Origin: Candidatus Termititenax sp.
GTDB lineage: Bacteria > Margulisbacteria > Riflemargulisbacteria > GWF2-35-9 > DYQY01
Assembly (NCBI GenBank): GCA_020719045.1
Contig: DYQY01000001.1
Span: 164,207-228,206, forward strand
Direction: 5' to 3'
Length of the DNA: 64,000 bases
Every line of letters begins with the position of its first letter. The stretch's first letter is position 1. Position numbers and translations under genes: made by a program. Of this stretch, positions 8,589 through 18,245 are shown one piece after another. The notes beneath the pieces are model-generated. The model saw nothing but the letters and a program-made list of their open reading frames with translations, searched no databases and was not told where the DNA came from.

Positions 8589-9197
8589 ATGAAAATATTT
8601 ACTGTTCAGGTAGGGTTTATCGATACTAACTGCTATATTCTTATAGATGCTATTGGAAGTTGTTGGGTAATAGACCCAGGTAGTGAGCCAAACAAGATTA
8701 CAGCTATTTTGAGTAGAGAAAATGTCATTCCAACCAAGATACTTCTTACTCATGGTCACTTTGATCATATAGAAGCCGTTTCAAGACTAAAGGAGATGTA
8801 CCCAGAGATTAAGGTGTATGTTCACGGTGAAGATGTTCCATTTTTAACTAATAATCCTATTTGGGAAAATTATCTTGGGAGACCGTTAACGAGTGCTTCA
8901 TATAACGTGATAGTAAACGAGGGTGACACAATTCAAGAAGGTGAGTTATCTGCCTCGGTTATTGCTACTCCTGGTCACTCAGCAGGGTCAGTTTGTTATT
9001 TGATTGGTGATAGTCTTTTTACCGGGGATACTTTATTTGCTTATGGAGGCATTGGTCGGACTGATTTATGGAATAGTTCTCCAGCAGCAATGCGTTCATC
9101 TTTAAAAAAGTTATTTTTACTTGAGCAAAAATTAAAGGTTTTCCCTGGACATGGACCAGCATCAACTTTGGAGCATGAACTTTTAATAAGGGGGTAG
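8589..9197 (+). CDS. metallo-beta-lactamase-fold hydrolase (GloB/YcbL-like)
   Basis: A 202-residue soluble hydrolase of the metallo-beta-lactamase superfamily. The metal motif HGHFDH is at 55-60. Further ligands follow in TPGHSAGS, FTGDTLF and the late FPGHGPAS. The short, single-domain form matches YcbL/type II glyoxalase-like proteins that hydrolyse thioesters such as S-lactoylglutathione, but the substrate cannot be read from the sequence. The glycosyltransferase gene starts six bases after its stop, so it may head that operon. Confidence 0.88.
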   Translation: MKIFTVQVGFIDTNCYILIDAIGSCWVIDPGSEPNKITAILSRENVIPTKILLTHGHFDHIEAVSRLKEMYPEIKVYVHGEDVPFLTNNPIWENYLGRPLTSASYNVIVNEGDTIQEGELSASVIATPGHSAGSVCYLIGDSLFTGDTLFAYGGIGRTDLWNSSPAAMRSSLKKLFLLEQKLKVFPGHGPASTLEHELLIRG

Positions 9198-9202
9198 TAA
9201 GA

Positions 9203-10093
9203 TTGGAACTTGTTTCAGTCCTGATTATTAATTATAGGACACCAGAATTAACGCTTCAGTGTGTTAATTCTTTGTTAAAAATAGAGACTTATTCAAATTT
9301 TGAGATTTTGGTACTTGAAAACGGGTCAAAAGATGAAAGTTATGAGTTTCTTAAGAAGAATCTTCCTAAAACAGTAAAATTAGTGTTGTCTGAGGATAAT
9401 TTAGGTTTTGCAAAAGGGAATAATTATTTAGAGAAGCATGCAAAGGGTAAGTATATATTATTCTTAAATAGTGACACTTATTTAACTAAAAGCTTATTAA
9501 AAGAATTAGTATCAGTGCTTAAGGAGAATGAAAAAGTAGCAGTAGTTGGACCAAGAATATTGAATCCAGATAATTCAATTCAACCATCTGTGTTTAGATT
9601 CCCTTCTATTTGGGAGTCTTTTTGTTATTGTAGTTTTCTTGCGGTTATTTTAAAACCAATAGTTTTATTTGGTGGGTTTGATGCTTTTAAGTATGACAAA
9701 CAAAGGAAAGTAGGATTTGTTTCAGGAGCATGTATGCTTATTAGCAGGAAAGATTTTGATTTAATTGGTAAGTTTGATGAAAGGTTCTTTATGTATGCCG
9801 AAGAAACAGACCTAGCATATCGACTTCATTTATTAGGAAGATTTTGCTTGTTTTCGCCAACTGGAGATGTTGTTCATTTAGGTGGAGCAAGTTCTAAAGA
9901 AAAGATAACAGAAATGTTTGTTTTGAATAGAAAACGGTATTTCTTAAAACATTTTGGAGCTTTTGGGAGCAAGTTTATTATCTTAGAGCTGATGATTGGT
10001 TTTTTGTTAAGAGCAATTGTGTTTATATTTGTTAATCATAGAAAAGCCAAAGAATATTTTAATAAATATATAGCATATGCACATGTTCTATAA
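9203..10093 (+). CDS. family 2 glycosyltransferase
   Basis: A 296-residue GT-A fold enzyme that adds a sugar to a surface polysaccharide repeat unit. The nucleotide-sugar part reads VLIINYRTPE, then VLENGSKD and the DXD-like LNSDTY at 88-93. The acceptor part has SGACMLISRKDFD and YAEETDLAYRL, typical of rhamnosyltransferase-like GT2 enzymes. Hydrophobic stretches near the C-terminus suggest membrane contact. The start is TTG, supported by AAGGGGG about seven bases upstream. First dedicated gene of the polysaccharide cluster; its end overlaps the polymerase/ligase gene. Confidence 0.9.
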   Translation: MELVSVLIINYRTPELTLQCVNSLLKIETYSNFEILVLENGSKDESYEFLKKNLPKTVKLVLSEDNLGFAKGNNYLEKHAKGKYILFLNSDTYLTKSLLKELVSVLKENEKVAVVGPRILNPDNSIQPSVFRFPSIWESFCYCSFLAVILKPIVLFGGFDAFKYDKQRKVGFVSGACMLISRKDFDLIGKFDERFFMYAEETDLAYRLHLLGRFCLFSPTGDVVHLGGASSKEKITEMFVLNRKRYFLKHFGAFGSKFIILELMIGFLLRAIVFIFVNHRKAKEYFNKYIAYAHVL

Positions 10094-11366
10094 AGTAATT
10101 CTGCCTGCAATAGTTGCTCTTTTTTTAGGAGCATTGTTCTATATATTGCCAAGTAATTTTGTTTTATTTCTTATTGCTGGTGTTGCAGGCGCTGCTTTTT
10201 TGTTTTTTAATTCCAAGATAGGAATTGGATTATTAGCTGTTGCAGCTTTGTTTCCATTTTATAGGCAAATAGGGCCAGCTATAGTGCCTCTTGTTGATGT
10301 TTTATTATTGTCCGTGTTTGTTCCATGGCTACTTATTACTGCGTTATATAGTAAGATGATACAAATTCCCAAAATACTTGGTTCTATAATCTTTATGTTG
10401 GTTGTATTTGCAGGGACAGTGTTTATTGCTCATGATAAAGCCACCACTATTAAAGAAATATTGCAATTGGTGCTCTTTGCAATTATTTATACCTTAACTA
10501 TCTATAATAATATTAGTAGCATAAGCATAGTTAAGAAAATGATGGGTTTTTTGTCAGTAGGAGTAGCTTTATTAGGGGGGCTAGCTGTTATTCAATTTTT
10601 ACAAACACGTTCTGTTATTGGAATATATGTGTTGGGGCTACATAAAAACGCATTAGGTGGCTTGATGAGCTTGGCTTTTCCTTATGTTTTAATGAAAGTA
10701 TTTACATCTGAAAAAAAGTTAGGTTGGATAATTATTGCTGTTTTTAATGGTCTAGGTTTGATGGTTTCATTATCGAGAGGTGCTTGGTTGGGTGCATTTG
10801 TGGGAGTATTAATAATTTCTGCCTTTTTGGGAAAAAAGTATTTTAGAACAGTTTTTCTTGCAGTATGTATTTTATGGTTAGCATTTGTTTTTTTTATTCC
10901 AAGTAATTTTAAAGAGGCAGCTACAAGTATTAAAACATTAAGTGATAGGCAGGTTTATTGGCAGATAGCAACCAGTGGGTTTTTGAAAAATCCAATATAT
11001 GGTTGGGGGTATGCAAATTACAAGTATGCCGCATATGAGTATCTTGGAATAAGAAAGGGTAATTTGTTTCTTTCTATTGATCCGCACAATATGTTGTATC
11101 GGTTTGCGGTTGAGACCGGGGTAGTAGGGTTAAGTGCATTTTTTGTTTTTTCTTTGGTTTTGTTTAGGCGAGGATATATTGCTATAGGTGTAGCAAGGAA
11201 TAAAACAGAAAAGTGGTATTTACTTGTAGGTATCTATGGAGGACTATGGGCGTATTATGTTCATGGTCTTTTTGATGTTTTTTGGACAAGGGGAGCAGGT
11301 TCCCTGTTTTGGATATATGTAGGACTTATATCTGTTTTGGCTGAGAGGAAACTTAGTAGTAAATAA
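10077..11366 (+). CDS. O-antigen polymerase/ligase-like membrane protein
   Basis: A 429-residue polytopic membrane protein with about 11 hydrophobic segments and a large loop in the second half (NPIYGWGYANYKYA, then DPHNMLYRFAVETG). This is the Wzy_C/WaaL layout, where the loop holds the catalytic histidine and arginines. It probably polymerises repeat units or ligates glycans on the outer side of the inner membrane. It overlaps the preceding glycosyltransferase by 17 bases. Polymerase and ligase cannot be told apart by sequence alone. Confidence 0.85.
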   Translation: MHMFYKVILPAIVALFLGALFYILPSNFVLFLIAGVAGAAFLFFNSKIGIGLLAVAALFPFYRQIGPAIVPLVDVLLLSVFVPWLLITALYSKMIQIPKILGSIIFMLVVFAGTVFIAHDKATTIKEILQLVLFAIIYTLTIYNNISSISIVKKMMGFLSVGVALLGGLAVIQFLQTRSVIGIYVLGLHKNALGGLMSLAFPYVLMKVFTSEKKLGWIIIAVFNGLGLMVSLSRGAWLGAFVGVLIISAFLGKKYFRTVFLAVCILWLAFVFFIPSNFKEAATSIKTLSDRQVYWQIATSGFLKNPIYGWGYANYKYAAYEYLGIRKGNLFLSIDPHNMLYRFAVETGVVGLSAFFVFSLVLFRRGYIAIGVARNKTEKWYLLVGIYGGLWAYYVHGLFDVFWTRGAGSLFWIYVGLISVLAERKLSSK

Positions 11367-11438
11367 CTTTGGTTTTGATTTGTTGTGGTTGACTTCCTTA
11401 TCTATTTTGTGATGAAATATATTTAGGGAAAGTAAATT

Positions 11439-12632
11439 GTGGGGGATTTTTTGACAAGTGTAGCGTTTGTAGTTGATTCTATTCCAATTTTTGCTGGTGT
11501 ACAAAGATATGTTCTTAACAGTTGTATTGGGCTTAGAAATACTGGATTTCAACCGTATGTTGTTTTAAGAAAAAATGATAAGTTCACAGAGCATCTTAGA
11601 GCTAATCAGATAGAATATTTTGAATATTGTGGAAATATTCTTCATCCTCTTAACTTGATAAGGATTGCATTGTTTTCTCGTTCAAGAAAGATAAAGATAG
11701 TTCATTCTAATATGGGGATGTCTGCTATTGCGGTTGCCTTGCTTAAGCCTTTTATTGCAGCGAAGAAACATGTTTTTACTCAGCATTTTGTTCATCCAGC
11801 TAGTAGTCAGAGTAGCGCGCTGAAGAGATGCGTTGCTAAAGTTTTGTTTATGTGGGTTTATGGTAGCCACGATAATGTGATTGCTGTTTCAGAAGAGGTA
11901 AAAAAAGCAATAATTGATAGGAAAGAAGTCAGCCGCAAGAAGGTAGAAATGATTTGGAACGGTATACCAGCCAATCAAAAAACAAAGAGATTTTTAGAAG
12001 CTAATGGCTCTATAACTTACATGATAAATAAGGAACAAAAAATAATTGAAAAAGTTGTAAAAACAAATAATGCTGTAAAGAATCAAGTAAGCAAGATTAA
12101 GAAAAGCAAACCAGTATTACTAATGGTATCTCGATTAGAGCCTGACAAGAATGTTCATGAGGTAATTGATATTATGGATAGCATTAAAAGGGAAGGTTAT
12201 GATTTTAAGTTTTTCCTAATAGGTGCAGGAAGTTTGGAACAAGCCATTAAAGATAAAGTAAATGAATATGGCTTAATGGAACATGTGTTTATTACAGGCC
12301 AGGTAAAGGATGTTGAGGCTTATTATCAGCAAGCAGACATTCTTGTTCACCCTGTTTTCAATGAAGCATTTGGTTTTGTGTTGGTTGAGGCAATGTCATA
12401 TAGGCTACCGGTAATTGCGATTAATTCTGGTGGGCCTAAAGATATAGTGGTGAATAATGAGACAGGATTTCTAGTGGAAGACATGCAAGAACTAAAAAGC
12501 AAGATTAAGCAGATGCTTATTAATATGGACTCTGTTTCTATTATGGGAGAGAGGTCCTATTCAAGATATATAGAGCAGTTTACCTTGGAAAGAATGTCAG
12601 CAAGAATGTCCGAAGTATACCTTGGTAAATGA
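11439..12632 (+). CDS. family 4 glycosyltransferase
   Basis: A 397-residue GT-B fold glycosyltransferase. The C-terminal nucleotide-sugar domain shows LMVSRLEPDKNVHEVID, the HVFITGQV segment and the GT4 EX7E region (HPVFNEAFGFVLVEAMSY). GTG at 11439 is supported by AGGGAAAG six bases upstream. TTG at 11451 after GGGGGA is an alternative that would remove four residues. A lysine-rich linker of about 45 residues (around 185-225) before the second domain is longer than usual. Member of the surface polysaccharide cluster. Confidence 0.88.
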   Translation: MGDFLTSVAFVVDSIPIFAGVQRYVLNSCIGLRNTGFQPYVVLRKNDKFTEHLRANQIEYFEYCGNILHPLNLIRIALFSRSRKIKIVHSNMGMSAIAVALLKPFIAAKKHVFTQHFVHPASSQSSALKRCVAKVLFMWVYGSHDNVIAVSEEVKKAIIDRKEVSRKKVEMIWNGIPANQKTKRFLEANGSITYMINKEQKIIEKVVKTNNAVKNQVSKIKKSKPVLLMVSRLEPDKNVHEVIDIMDSIKREGYDFKFFLIGAGSLEQAIKDKVNEYGLMEHVFITGQVKDVEAYYQQADILVHPVFNEAFGFVLVEAMSYRLPVIAINSGGPKDIVVNNETGFLVEDMQELKSKIKQMLINMDSVSIMGERSYSRYIEQFTLERMSARMSEVYLGK

Positions 12633-13732
12633 GGATACTGGCGGTTGGACATTGTTTTGTAAACCATGATAACGCCAAATTTTTAACAATCCTTGCGAGA
12701 CGGGGGCATGTTGTTAAGATAATTTCTCCAGAGTATTGGTTAGAAAATTCCCAGAAAATGTTTCAGAAGAAAATCGATGAGTTAGTAGAGATTCAAGTGC
12801 TTCCAACAGTCCTTAAGAGTAATTTGACAATATATTTTTATTTGTTTGGGTTAACCAAACAGGTTATTAGATTTAAGCCAGATGTGATTGAGTTTTTTGA
12901 GGAGCCGTGGAGTTTTTCCCTTTTCCAGATATGTATATTGAAAAGACTATTTTTTAGGAAAATACCAATTGTTTGCTATAGTGCTCAAAATATATATAAA
13001 AATAGATGGTTTCCTTTTAATTTTATCGAATGGTTCAACTTGAAGACAATTAATGCTATCCACGTATGTAACACAGAGGTAGTAAAAGTGCTTAGAGAAA
13101 AAGGGTACAAGAGAGCTATTGAGATGATTCCTTTGGGTATAGATTTTGGAAAGTTTTCTTTAAAGCAATTAGTAGCTACTGATGTTCTTTCAGTAGGGTT
13201 TTCAGGCAGATTTATTAAAGAGAAAGATATAATAACTTTGATTAAAGCAACAGAAGGGCTTTCAGGGGTTAGACTTTTATTAGCAGGCAGTGGTCCAGAG
13301 GAGGAATCCCTAAAAAGATATGTTCATGATAAAAAGCTATCAGAACAAGTTGAGTTTTTTGGTGTTATTCCGTTTGAGAAGGTAGAAGAGTTTTATCAGA
13401 AAATTGATGTACTTGTGCTTCCTACTATTGGTTCAAAATCATATAAGGAACAGTTTGGCAGAGTATTACTGGAAGCAATGGCGGTTGGTTGTATTGTTAT
13501 TGGATCTAACGAGGGGTCAATCCCAGAGGTAATTGAAGATAAAGGTTTGATATTTCAAGCTGGAAACGTTGAGGATTTAAAGGCAAAGATTATTGAGGTT
13601 AAAAAGGATTTAACGAAGCTTAATAGAAATCGATTAGCTATTAGGGATTGGGTAATTAAAAAGTATTCATGGGACAACGTAACGGATATGTATGAGTCAA
13701 TGTATAAGGGAGTCAGCAGTGATAGGGTTTAA
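12629..13732 (+). CDS. family 4 glycosyltransferase
   Basis: A 367-residue GT-B enzyme for surface glycan assembly. The second domain shows VGFSGRFIKEKDIITLI, LLLAGSGPEEESL and VLPTIGSKSYKEQFGRVLLEAM with the paired acidic residues of GT4, then SNEGSIPEVI. Its ATG overlaps the upstream stop by four bases (ATGA) and its 3' end overlaps the next glycosyltransferase, so the three are translationally coupled. Sugar and acceptor are unknown. Confidence 0.9.
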   Translation: MRILAVGHCFVNHDNAKFLTILARRGHVVKIISPEYWLENSQKMFQKKIDELVEIQVLPTVLKSNLTIYFYLFGLTKQVIRFKPDVIEFFEEPWSFSLFQICILKRLFFRKIPIVCYSAQNIYKNRWFPFNFIEWFNLKTINAIHVCNTEVVKVLREKGYKRAIEMIPLGIDFGKFSLKQLVATDVLSVGFSGRFIKEKDIITLIKATEGLSGVRLLLAGSGPEEESLKRYVHDKKLSEQVEFFGVIPFEKVEEFYQKIDVLVLPTIGSKSYKEQFGRVLLEAMAVGCIVIGSNEGSIPEVIEDKGLIFQAGNVEDLKAKIIEVKKDLTKLNRNRLAIRDWVIKKYSWDNVTDMYESMYKGVSSDRV

Positions 13733-14822
13733 TGCCCACTTACTTTCGCTTGGAAAAAATTATAGAAACACGGGAATTAGTGTTTATATAAAGAACGTAC
13801 TGAACGGTATGCATGACCTTGGTACTATCAATATGAATATTTATTCGTCAGAAAGGGAGCTTTATTCGTTTTATCCTAATTTTCATCATAGTGTTTCAAG
13901 GTTGAAGACGGCATCACCTGCTCAGAGAATAGTGTGGGAGCAGTTGGTCGCTCCTTTTGTATGTAAGAAAGATAAGTTAAGGTTATTTCATTCACCACTT
14001 AATGTTTGTCCATATTTTAATATATCTGGGGTACGGCATGTTGTAACAGTTCACGATCTTGCAAACTTTGTTTATCCACAGTTTTACAATCATTGGAAGC
14101 AGAAGTATTTAACAAAAGCAGCACAAGTAACTTTGCCGAAAGCAGATAGGCTAATTGCTGTTTCTGAAAGTACGAAAAAGGATTTAGTTGAGATATTGGG
14201 TATACCAGAGAATAAAGTTACAGTTATTCACAATGGATTTAATTTAAAAGATGTTAAGGCAGAAAGGTTAGATGTATTATTGCCTGATGAATTTTTGCTT
14301 TTTGTAGGAACAATGGAGCCACGAAAGAATTTGGCAAATCTGATGAGAGCATTAATTAAGTTGGCTGAGGAAAGTAAGGTTATGGTGCCGATTGTTCTGG
14401 TTGGGCCTGCAGGATGGAAGCATAGTGAGGCTAATGAGTTAATTGATATATATTCTAAAGTTAGGCAAGTTGTAAGACTGGGCTATGTTTCTGATGGTCA
14501 GCTTTTAAGTCTTTACAAAAAAGCGCTAGCCTTTGTTTATCCGTCATATTACGAGGGGTTTGGTTTGCCGATTATTGAAGCGATGAGTGCTGGTGTTCCA
14601 GTGATTTGTGGCAACAATTCTTCTCAAGTTGAAGTAGGAGGTGATGCTGTTGTCTCTGTTTGCGCTGATAATTACCATGACATTGCAGAGAAGATACTTT
14701 ATGTAATGAATAATGCTACTTTAAGAAAAACAATGAGTGAAAAAGGAATGATTCAGGCAAAGAAGTTTGATTGGGGCAAAGCTTCAAAGCAAACGATTAA
14801 TGTGTATAATGAGTTGATATGA
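13719..14822 (+). CDS. family 4 glycosyltransferase
   Basis: A GT4 enzyme of about 367 residues. I place the start at GTG 13719 (MIGFNAHLLS), because AAGGGAG lies six bases upstream and the protein then begins like other GT4 proteins. An in-frame ATG at 13692 would add nine residues. Motifs are LFVGTMEPRKNLANLMRAL, VLVGPAGWKHSE and YPSYYEGFGLPIIEAMSAG with the EX7E pair. This wording is typical of mannosyltransferase-like GT4 enzymes. It overlaps the previous gene by 14 bases and the next by four. Confidence 0.9.
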   Translation: MIGFNAHLLSLGKNYRNTGISVYIKNVLNGMHDLGTINMNIYSSERELYSFYPNFHHSVSRLKTASPAQRIVWEQLVAPFVCKKDKLRLFHSPLNVCPYFNISGVRHVVTVHDLANFVYPQFYNHWKQKYLTKAAQVTLPKADRLIAVSESTKKDLVEILGIPENKVTVIHNGFNLKDVKAERLDVLLPDEFLLFVGTMEPRKNLANLMRALIKLAEESKVMVPIVLVGPAGWKHSEANELIDIYSKVRQVVRLGYVSDGQLLSLYKKALAFVYPSYYEGFGLPIIEAMSAGVPVICGNNSSQVEVGGDAVVSVCADNYHDIAEKILYVMNNATLRKTMSEKGMIQAKKFDWGKASKQTINVYNELI

Positions 14823-15355
14823 AAGATAAATTAAATATTGGTTGCGGGAATGATATTAGGGATGGATATGTTAATTTGGACATGTATCCTTTGCCTGGAG
14901 TAGATGTTGTTCATGATTTGTTAGTAATTCCATTACCATTTGAGGATAAGCAGTTTTCAGAGGTTGTTTGCAAAGATGTTTTAGAACACTTGGAATATGG
15001 TGGGTTGATGGCTGATATTTATAGGGTAATGAAACCAGGCGCTTCATTATATATTCGTGTGCCACATTTTACTTCAAGAGATAATTATTTAGATCCAACA
15101 CATAAAAAGAAGTTTTCTTTTCGTGCATTAGAGTTTTTTGTAAAAGGATCAAAGTTTGGACGAGAGTATTACTTTGGTTTTCAAGGGTACAGCACCATTA
15201 AAACAGAGCTTACTTTCAAGAAAGGACTAATGTTCTGGAATTATCTTGTAGAAGCGCTAGTTAATTCTAGCTTTACTGCAAAGAGCATTTATGAACTTAC
15301 GATTCTTTGCTATATGTTTCCAGCAAGAAACATAAATATTGTGCTTAATAAATAG
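14819..15355 (+). CDS. class I SAM-dependent methyltransferase
   Basis: A 178-residue methyltransferase. Motif I is LNIGCGNDIRDGYVNLD (about 5-21). It is followed by the VVCKDVLEHL segment and IYRVMKPGASLYIRVPHF, a layout common for small methyltransferases in polysaccharide clusters that modify sugars or a terminal residue. It starts inside the stop codon of the upstream glycosyltransferase (ATGA) and is the last gene of the cluster on this strand. Confidence 0.88.
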   Translation: MKDKLNIGCGNDIRDGYVNLDMYPLPGVDVVHDLLVIPLPFEDKQFSEVVCKDVLEHLEYGGLMADIYRVMKPGASLYIRVPHFTSRDNYLDPTHKKKFSFRALEFFVKGSKFGREYYFGFQGYSTIKTELTFKKGLMFWNYLVEALVNSSFTAKSIYELTILCYMFPARNINIVLNK

Positions 15356-15373
15356 CTAGAGTTCTTCTTCTGA

Positions 15374-15601
15374 AATATTTTTCTGTTTGTAAGTTACAAT
15401 AATAAAAAAATTAAACAAAATTGTACACTACCAGATCCGCTGTATTCAATGTTGCAGTGGATGACTCAAAAATTAATTCAATGTGAAGCAGAAAGCATTG
15501 TTGGTCAGAGCAGGTTAGCATTTATTGAAAAATTAATACCATTTTTGGTGCGCAAAACTAGTTATACACCTAGTATATTTTTCAAAATAAATAAAACTTA
15601 A
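15374..15601 (+). pseudogene. possible gene remnant, unknown
   Basis: An open frame of about 75 codons fills the space between two methyltransferase genes. The only ATG (15449) gives a 50-residue peptide beginning MLQWMTQKLIQCEAESIVGQ. No ribosome-binding site precedes it, and its end overlaps the convergent methyltransferase by 20 bases. It may be the 3' tail of a decayed gene of the polysaccharide cluster. I do not recognise it and chance is possible. Confidence 0.22.
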
Positions 15602-16220
15602 TTAGTTTATCTTCGATTATAACTTTTGAAAAACCAACATTATTTTGAATCCAGGTTATCGTTTCTTTTTGATAAATAAACACATGAGCTGGGTCATCTT
15701 TATAGTACCATTTCGTAAAACCTATAGTCGCATCATAAAGTGAGGTCATGCAAAAGAGTGCTCCGTTATTCTTAAGTAAGCTTTTAAGTAATTTGAATTC
15801 TTTTAGAGGGTCATAGAAATGCTCTACCACCTCACAGCAAGCAATGTAGTCATATTGATGATTTAGAAGTTCTGGGAAGTTGTGGAAATAGGGGTCATAT
15901 AGTTTAATGTTATAACCATCATCAGTTAATAATTTTGATATTACTGGTCCTGTACCAGCACCAAAGTCTAGCCCTTGGTGTGTTGATGTGTATTCTTTAA
16001 AGATAGCTTTTGTTATTGGAGATACAAAGTTTTGATAACGGATATCATTGACATCATTATTATGCGTCTCATATCTTTTCTTTTCTGAAATAGAATCAAG
16101 CAGAAAATGTTTTGGGCGAAATATTCCTGAGCAAGTTGAGCAGATAAAGAATTTTTCTTGGAAGAAGTTTTCGGAAAGACTGCCGCAAAGAGGACAAGTT
16201 GGATTAATTGTGGAATTCAT
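15582..16220 (-). CDS. class I SAM-dependent methyltransferase with zinc-ribbon N-terminus
   Basis: A 212-residue protein. The N-terminus carries two CxxC pairs (CPLCGS and CSTCSG) that form a zinc ribbon. Next comes a methyltransferase core with GLDFGAGTGPVISKLL, IKLYDPYF and DYIACCEVVEHFYDPLKEF. Such CxxC-methyltransferases occur in polysaccharide and secondary-metabolite loci. It is convergent to the polysaccharide operon. A -10 box sits six bases before the ATG and no Shine-Dalgarno site is present. Confidence 0.85.
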   Translation of the reverse strand: MNSTINPTCPLCGSLSENFFQEKFFICSTCSGIFRPKHFLLDSISEKKRYETHNNDVNDIRYQNFVSPITKAIFKEYTSTHQGLDFGAGTGPVISKLLTDDGYNIKLYDPYFHNFPELLNHQYDYIACCEVVEHFYDPLKEFKLLKSLLKNNGALFCMTSLYDATIGFTKWYYKDDPAHVFIYQKETITWIQNNVGFSKVIIEDKLIKFYLF

Positions 16221-16226
16221 TAGTTG

Positions 16227-16232
16227 ATTTTA
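16227..16232 (-). promoter_or_regulatory. -10 box of the zinc-ribbon methyltransferase gene, leaderless geometry
   Basis: TAAAAT on the minus strand ends six bases before the ATG at 16220. The -35 region is weak. Confidence 0.5.
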
Positions 16233-16359
16233 TCATGCATCATTGTTAGTCTGTAGGAAAAAGTTAAAGAAGCTGTAATTTAATTATGATACAATATTGT
16301 ATTAAAATAGGCATTTAAGTAGTTAATGTTTTGTGATGGTAATGATGGAGGGAAGTTAA

Positions 16360-17040
16360 ATGCTCAAGAATTTTTTTGATGTTTTACACGGTAAAGACTT
16401 CATTAGCAAGATACATGAAGACTTTTCAAATATGCTTGAGTTATCTGAGAAGATGTTTAGAGAAGCTCAGTGGTACCTCTTTGTCGAAGAGACAGAAGAA
16501 GATATGCATGATGAAATATTCAAGATGGATAAAGAGATAAATAAGTTGGAAGGAAATATTAGGTCTAAGATACTTGAGCATCTTTCACTAAGGGTATTCA
16601 CTGATATACCAGCATCGCTTGTAATGATGAGCGTTGTTAAAGATGCAGAAAGACTAGGCGATTATATTAAAAATATTAGTGAAGCAAGAACGATACTGAA
16701 TGGGCCAGTAAATCAGGCTATTTATCAGGAATTATTGGGTGAAGTGGAGATTAAGATTACAGAGATGTTTAGTTTTACCAAAGAAGCATTTATTAGCTCT
16801 AATAAGGAACTTGCAGAGCAGGTAGGTAATAGCAAGAAGATATTGTCAGTAAAGTGTGAAGATATAATACAAAAAATAGCGTCTAGCAATATGAGCGCAA
16901 GGGATGCTGTAGCATATGCTTTGTTAACTAGATATTACAAAAGACTAGTTTCTCATTTAGGCAATATTGCTACAACTGTTATTTTGCCTTTTTCAGAGAT
17001 AGGTCATTATCACTCACTTGTTCAGGGCAACAAAGGATAA
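16360..17040 (+). CDS. PhoU-domain protein
   Basis: A 226-residue all-helical protein with PhoU-type features: an acidic, amphipathic repeat (DMHDEIFKMDKEINKLEGN) and the VVKDAERLGDYIKNI segment that in PhoU binds metal clusters. PhoU-domain proteins restrain phosphate uptake or act with Na+/phosphate symporters. No transporter partner is adjacent. AGGGAAG upstream fixes the start, and TAAAAT at 16303-16308 is a likely -10 with a leader of about 45 bases. Confidence 0.75.
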   Translation: MLKNFFDVLHGKDFISKIHEDFSNMLELSEKMFREAQWYLFVEETEEDMHDEIFKMDKEINKLEGNIRSKILEHLSLRVFTDIPASLVMMSVVKDAERLGDYIKNISEARTILNGPVNQAIYQELLGEVEIKITEMFSFTKEAFISSNKELAEQVGNSKKILSVKCEDIIQKIASSNMSARDAVAYALLTRYYKRLVSHLGNIATTVILPFSEIGHYHSLVQGNKG

Positions 17041-17055
17041 TGATTTAGTTTCAGA

Positions 17056-18237
17056 TTACTCTGATGTCAGTAAGTGTTTTTCTGAATAGTTTATACCCAT
17101 TAGGCCTATTGGTGCAGTAAAAAGTATTGCGAGAACGGCAAGTGCCAGAATTGTGCCACCCTCAGCAATTCCAGAAGAAAGAGCCACTCCACCAAGCGCT
17201 GCTTGTACTGTGGCTTTTGGAACATAAGCGATAGCACAAAAGATTTTTTCGTTTTTGGTTAATGATGAGTCTTTGGTAGATAAATATACACCAATGGAGC
17301 GAAATAGTAGCCCAACTATAATTATAATAAGGCCAAAGAATCCTGTAGTTAAGGCTAGTATTGGATCAACAGTAAGACCAATTAGTACAAATAGGATAAT
17401 TTCAGCAACAATCCAAATTTTGCTGAGATTATTTGCTGTCTGGTGAGCAATTTCTTCTTCTTTTTTTAAGATAATAAAGCCCGTTGCCATCACTCCAAGC
17501 AAGGCTACACTATGAACAATATTTCCAAGCTCTACCAATAAAAGAGAGACAATAAGTAAGATAATTGTTTTAATTGTTGCGATAAACAATTTATGTTTTT
17601 TATTAAAGAGAGCAACCAGAGCATTACCTGCAAGTATACCTGGAATAATCCCTACTATTAGGGAGTATGGTATTGATAGAATGCTCAAAATTAATGGTAG
17701 TTCTCCAACTGTTGCTATTGATAAGAAAAAGGAGAAAACGGCAATAGCAAAAATATTATCAACAGAGGCGCCTGCTAAAATAATGGTTGGGACATCGTTT
17801 TTGTTGCCAAAGCCTTTATCCTTTAGCTTTAGCATGGATGGAACAATGATTGCAGGAGAAACAGCCGCAAGCATAAAGGCAGAAAGTCCTGATACGTTCC
17901 AACTAAATCCAAGGATAAAATGAAAGATAATTGATAAAGCTATTCCTTCAAAGATGCAGGGTATAAATGACATAAGCATAGCAGTTTTGCTTGCCTGTTT
18001 GTCAGACTGTCTATTTAGACCAAGGCTTGCTCTTAGCAAAATTACAACCAATGCAAATGATTTAAGGTATGGTTCTATTTTAGCTAGGGTAGGTGGCAAA
18101 TATCCGTTTAGGTGAAAACCCATGATTATGCCCCAAACAACCATCCCAACAATAGAGGGTACGCCAAACCTTGAGCAAAGTTTGCTTGAAAGCCAGCCAC
18201 CTATTATGATTGAAGAAAAAACAATCAGGCTCATCAT
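17056..18237 (-). CDS. Na+/H+ antiporter (monovalent cation:proton antiporter family)
   Basis: A 393-residue inner-membrane protein with about 12 hydrophobic segments. The AAVSPAIIVPSML and AGASVDNIFAIAVFSFF segments are the CPA-type (NhaP/KefB-like) core, with the conserved aspartate D in SVDN. No cytoplasmic TrkA domain follows, so this is the short form. The gene lies directly downstream of a decayed SulP transporter gene on the same strand. The two were probably one operon coupling anion uptake to the sodium gradient (inference). Confidence 0.85.
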   Translation of the reverse strand: MMSLIVFSSIIIGGWLSSKLCSRFGVPSIVGMVVWGIIMGFHLNGYLPPTLAKIEPYLKSFALVVILLRASLGLNRQSDKQASKTAMLMSFIPCIFEGIALSIIFHFILGFSWNVSGLSAFMLAAVSPAIIVPSMLKLKDKGFGNKNDVPTIILAGASVDNIFAIAVFSFFLSIATVGELPLILSILSIPYSLIVGIIPGILAGNALVALFNKKHKLFIATIKTIILLIVSLLLVELGNIVHSVALLGVMATGFIILKKEEEIAHQTANNLSKIWIVAEIILFVLIGLTVDPILALTTGFFGLIIIIVGLLFRSIGVYLSTKDSSLTKNEKIFCAIAYVPKATVQAALGGVALSSGIAEGGTILALAVLAILFTAPIGLMGINYSEKHLLTSE

Positions 18238-18245
18238 CTTATTAT

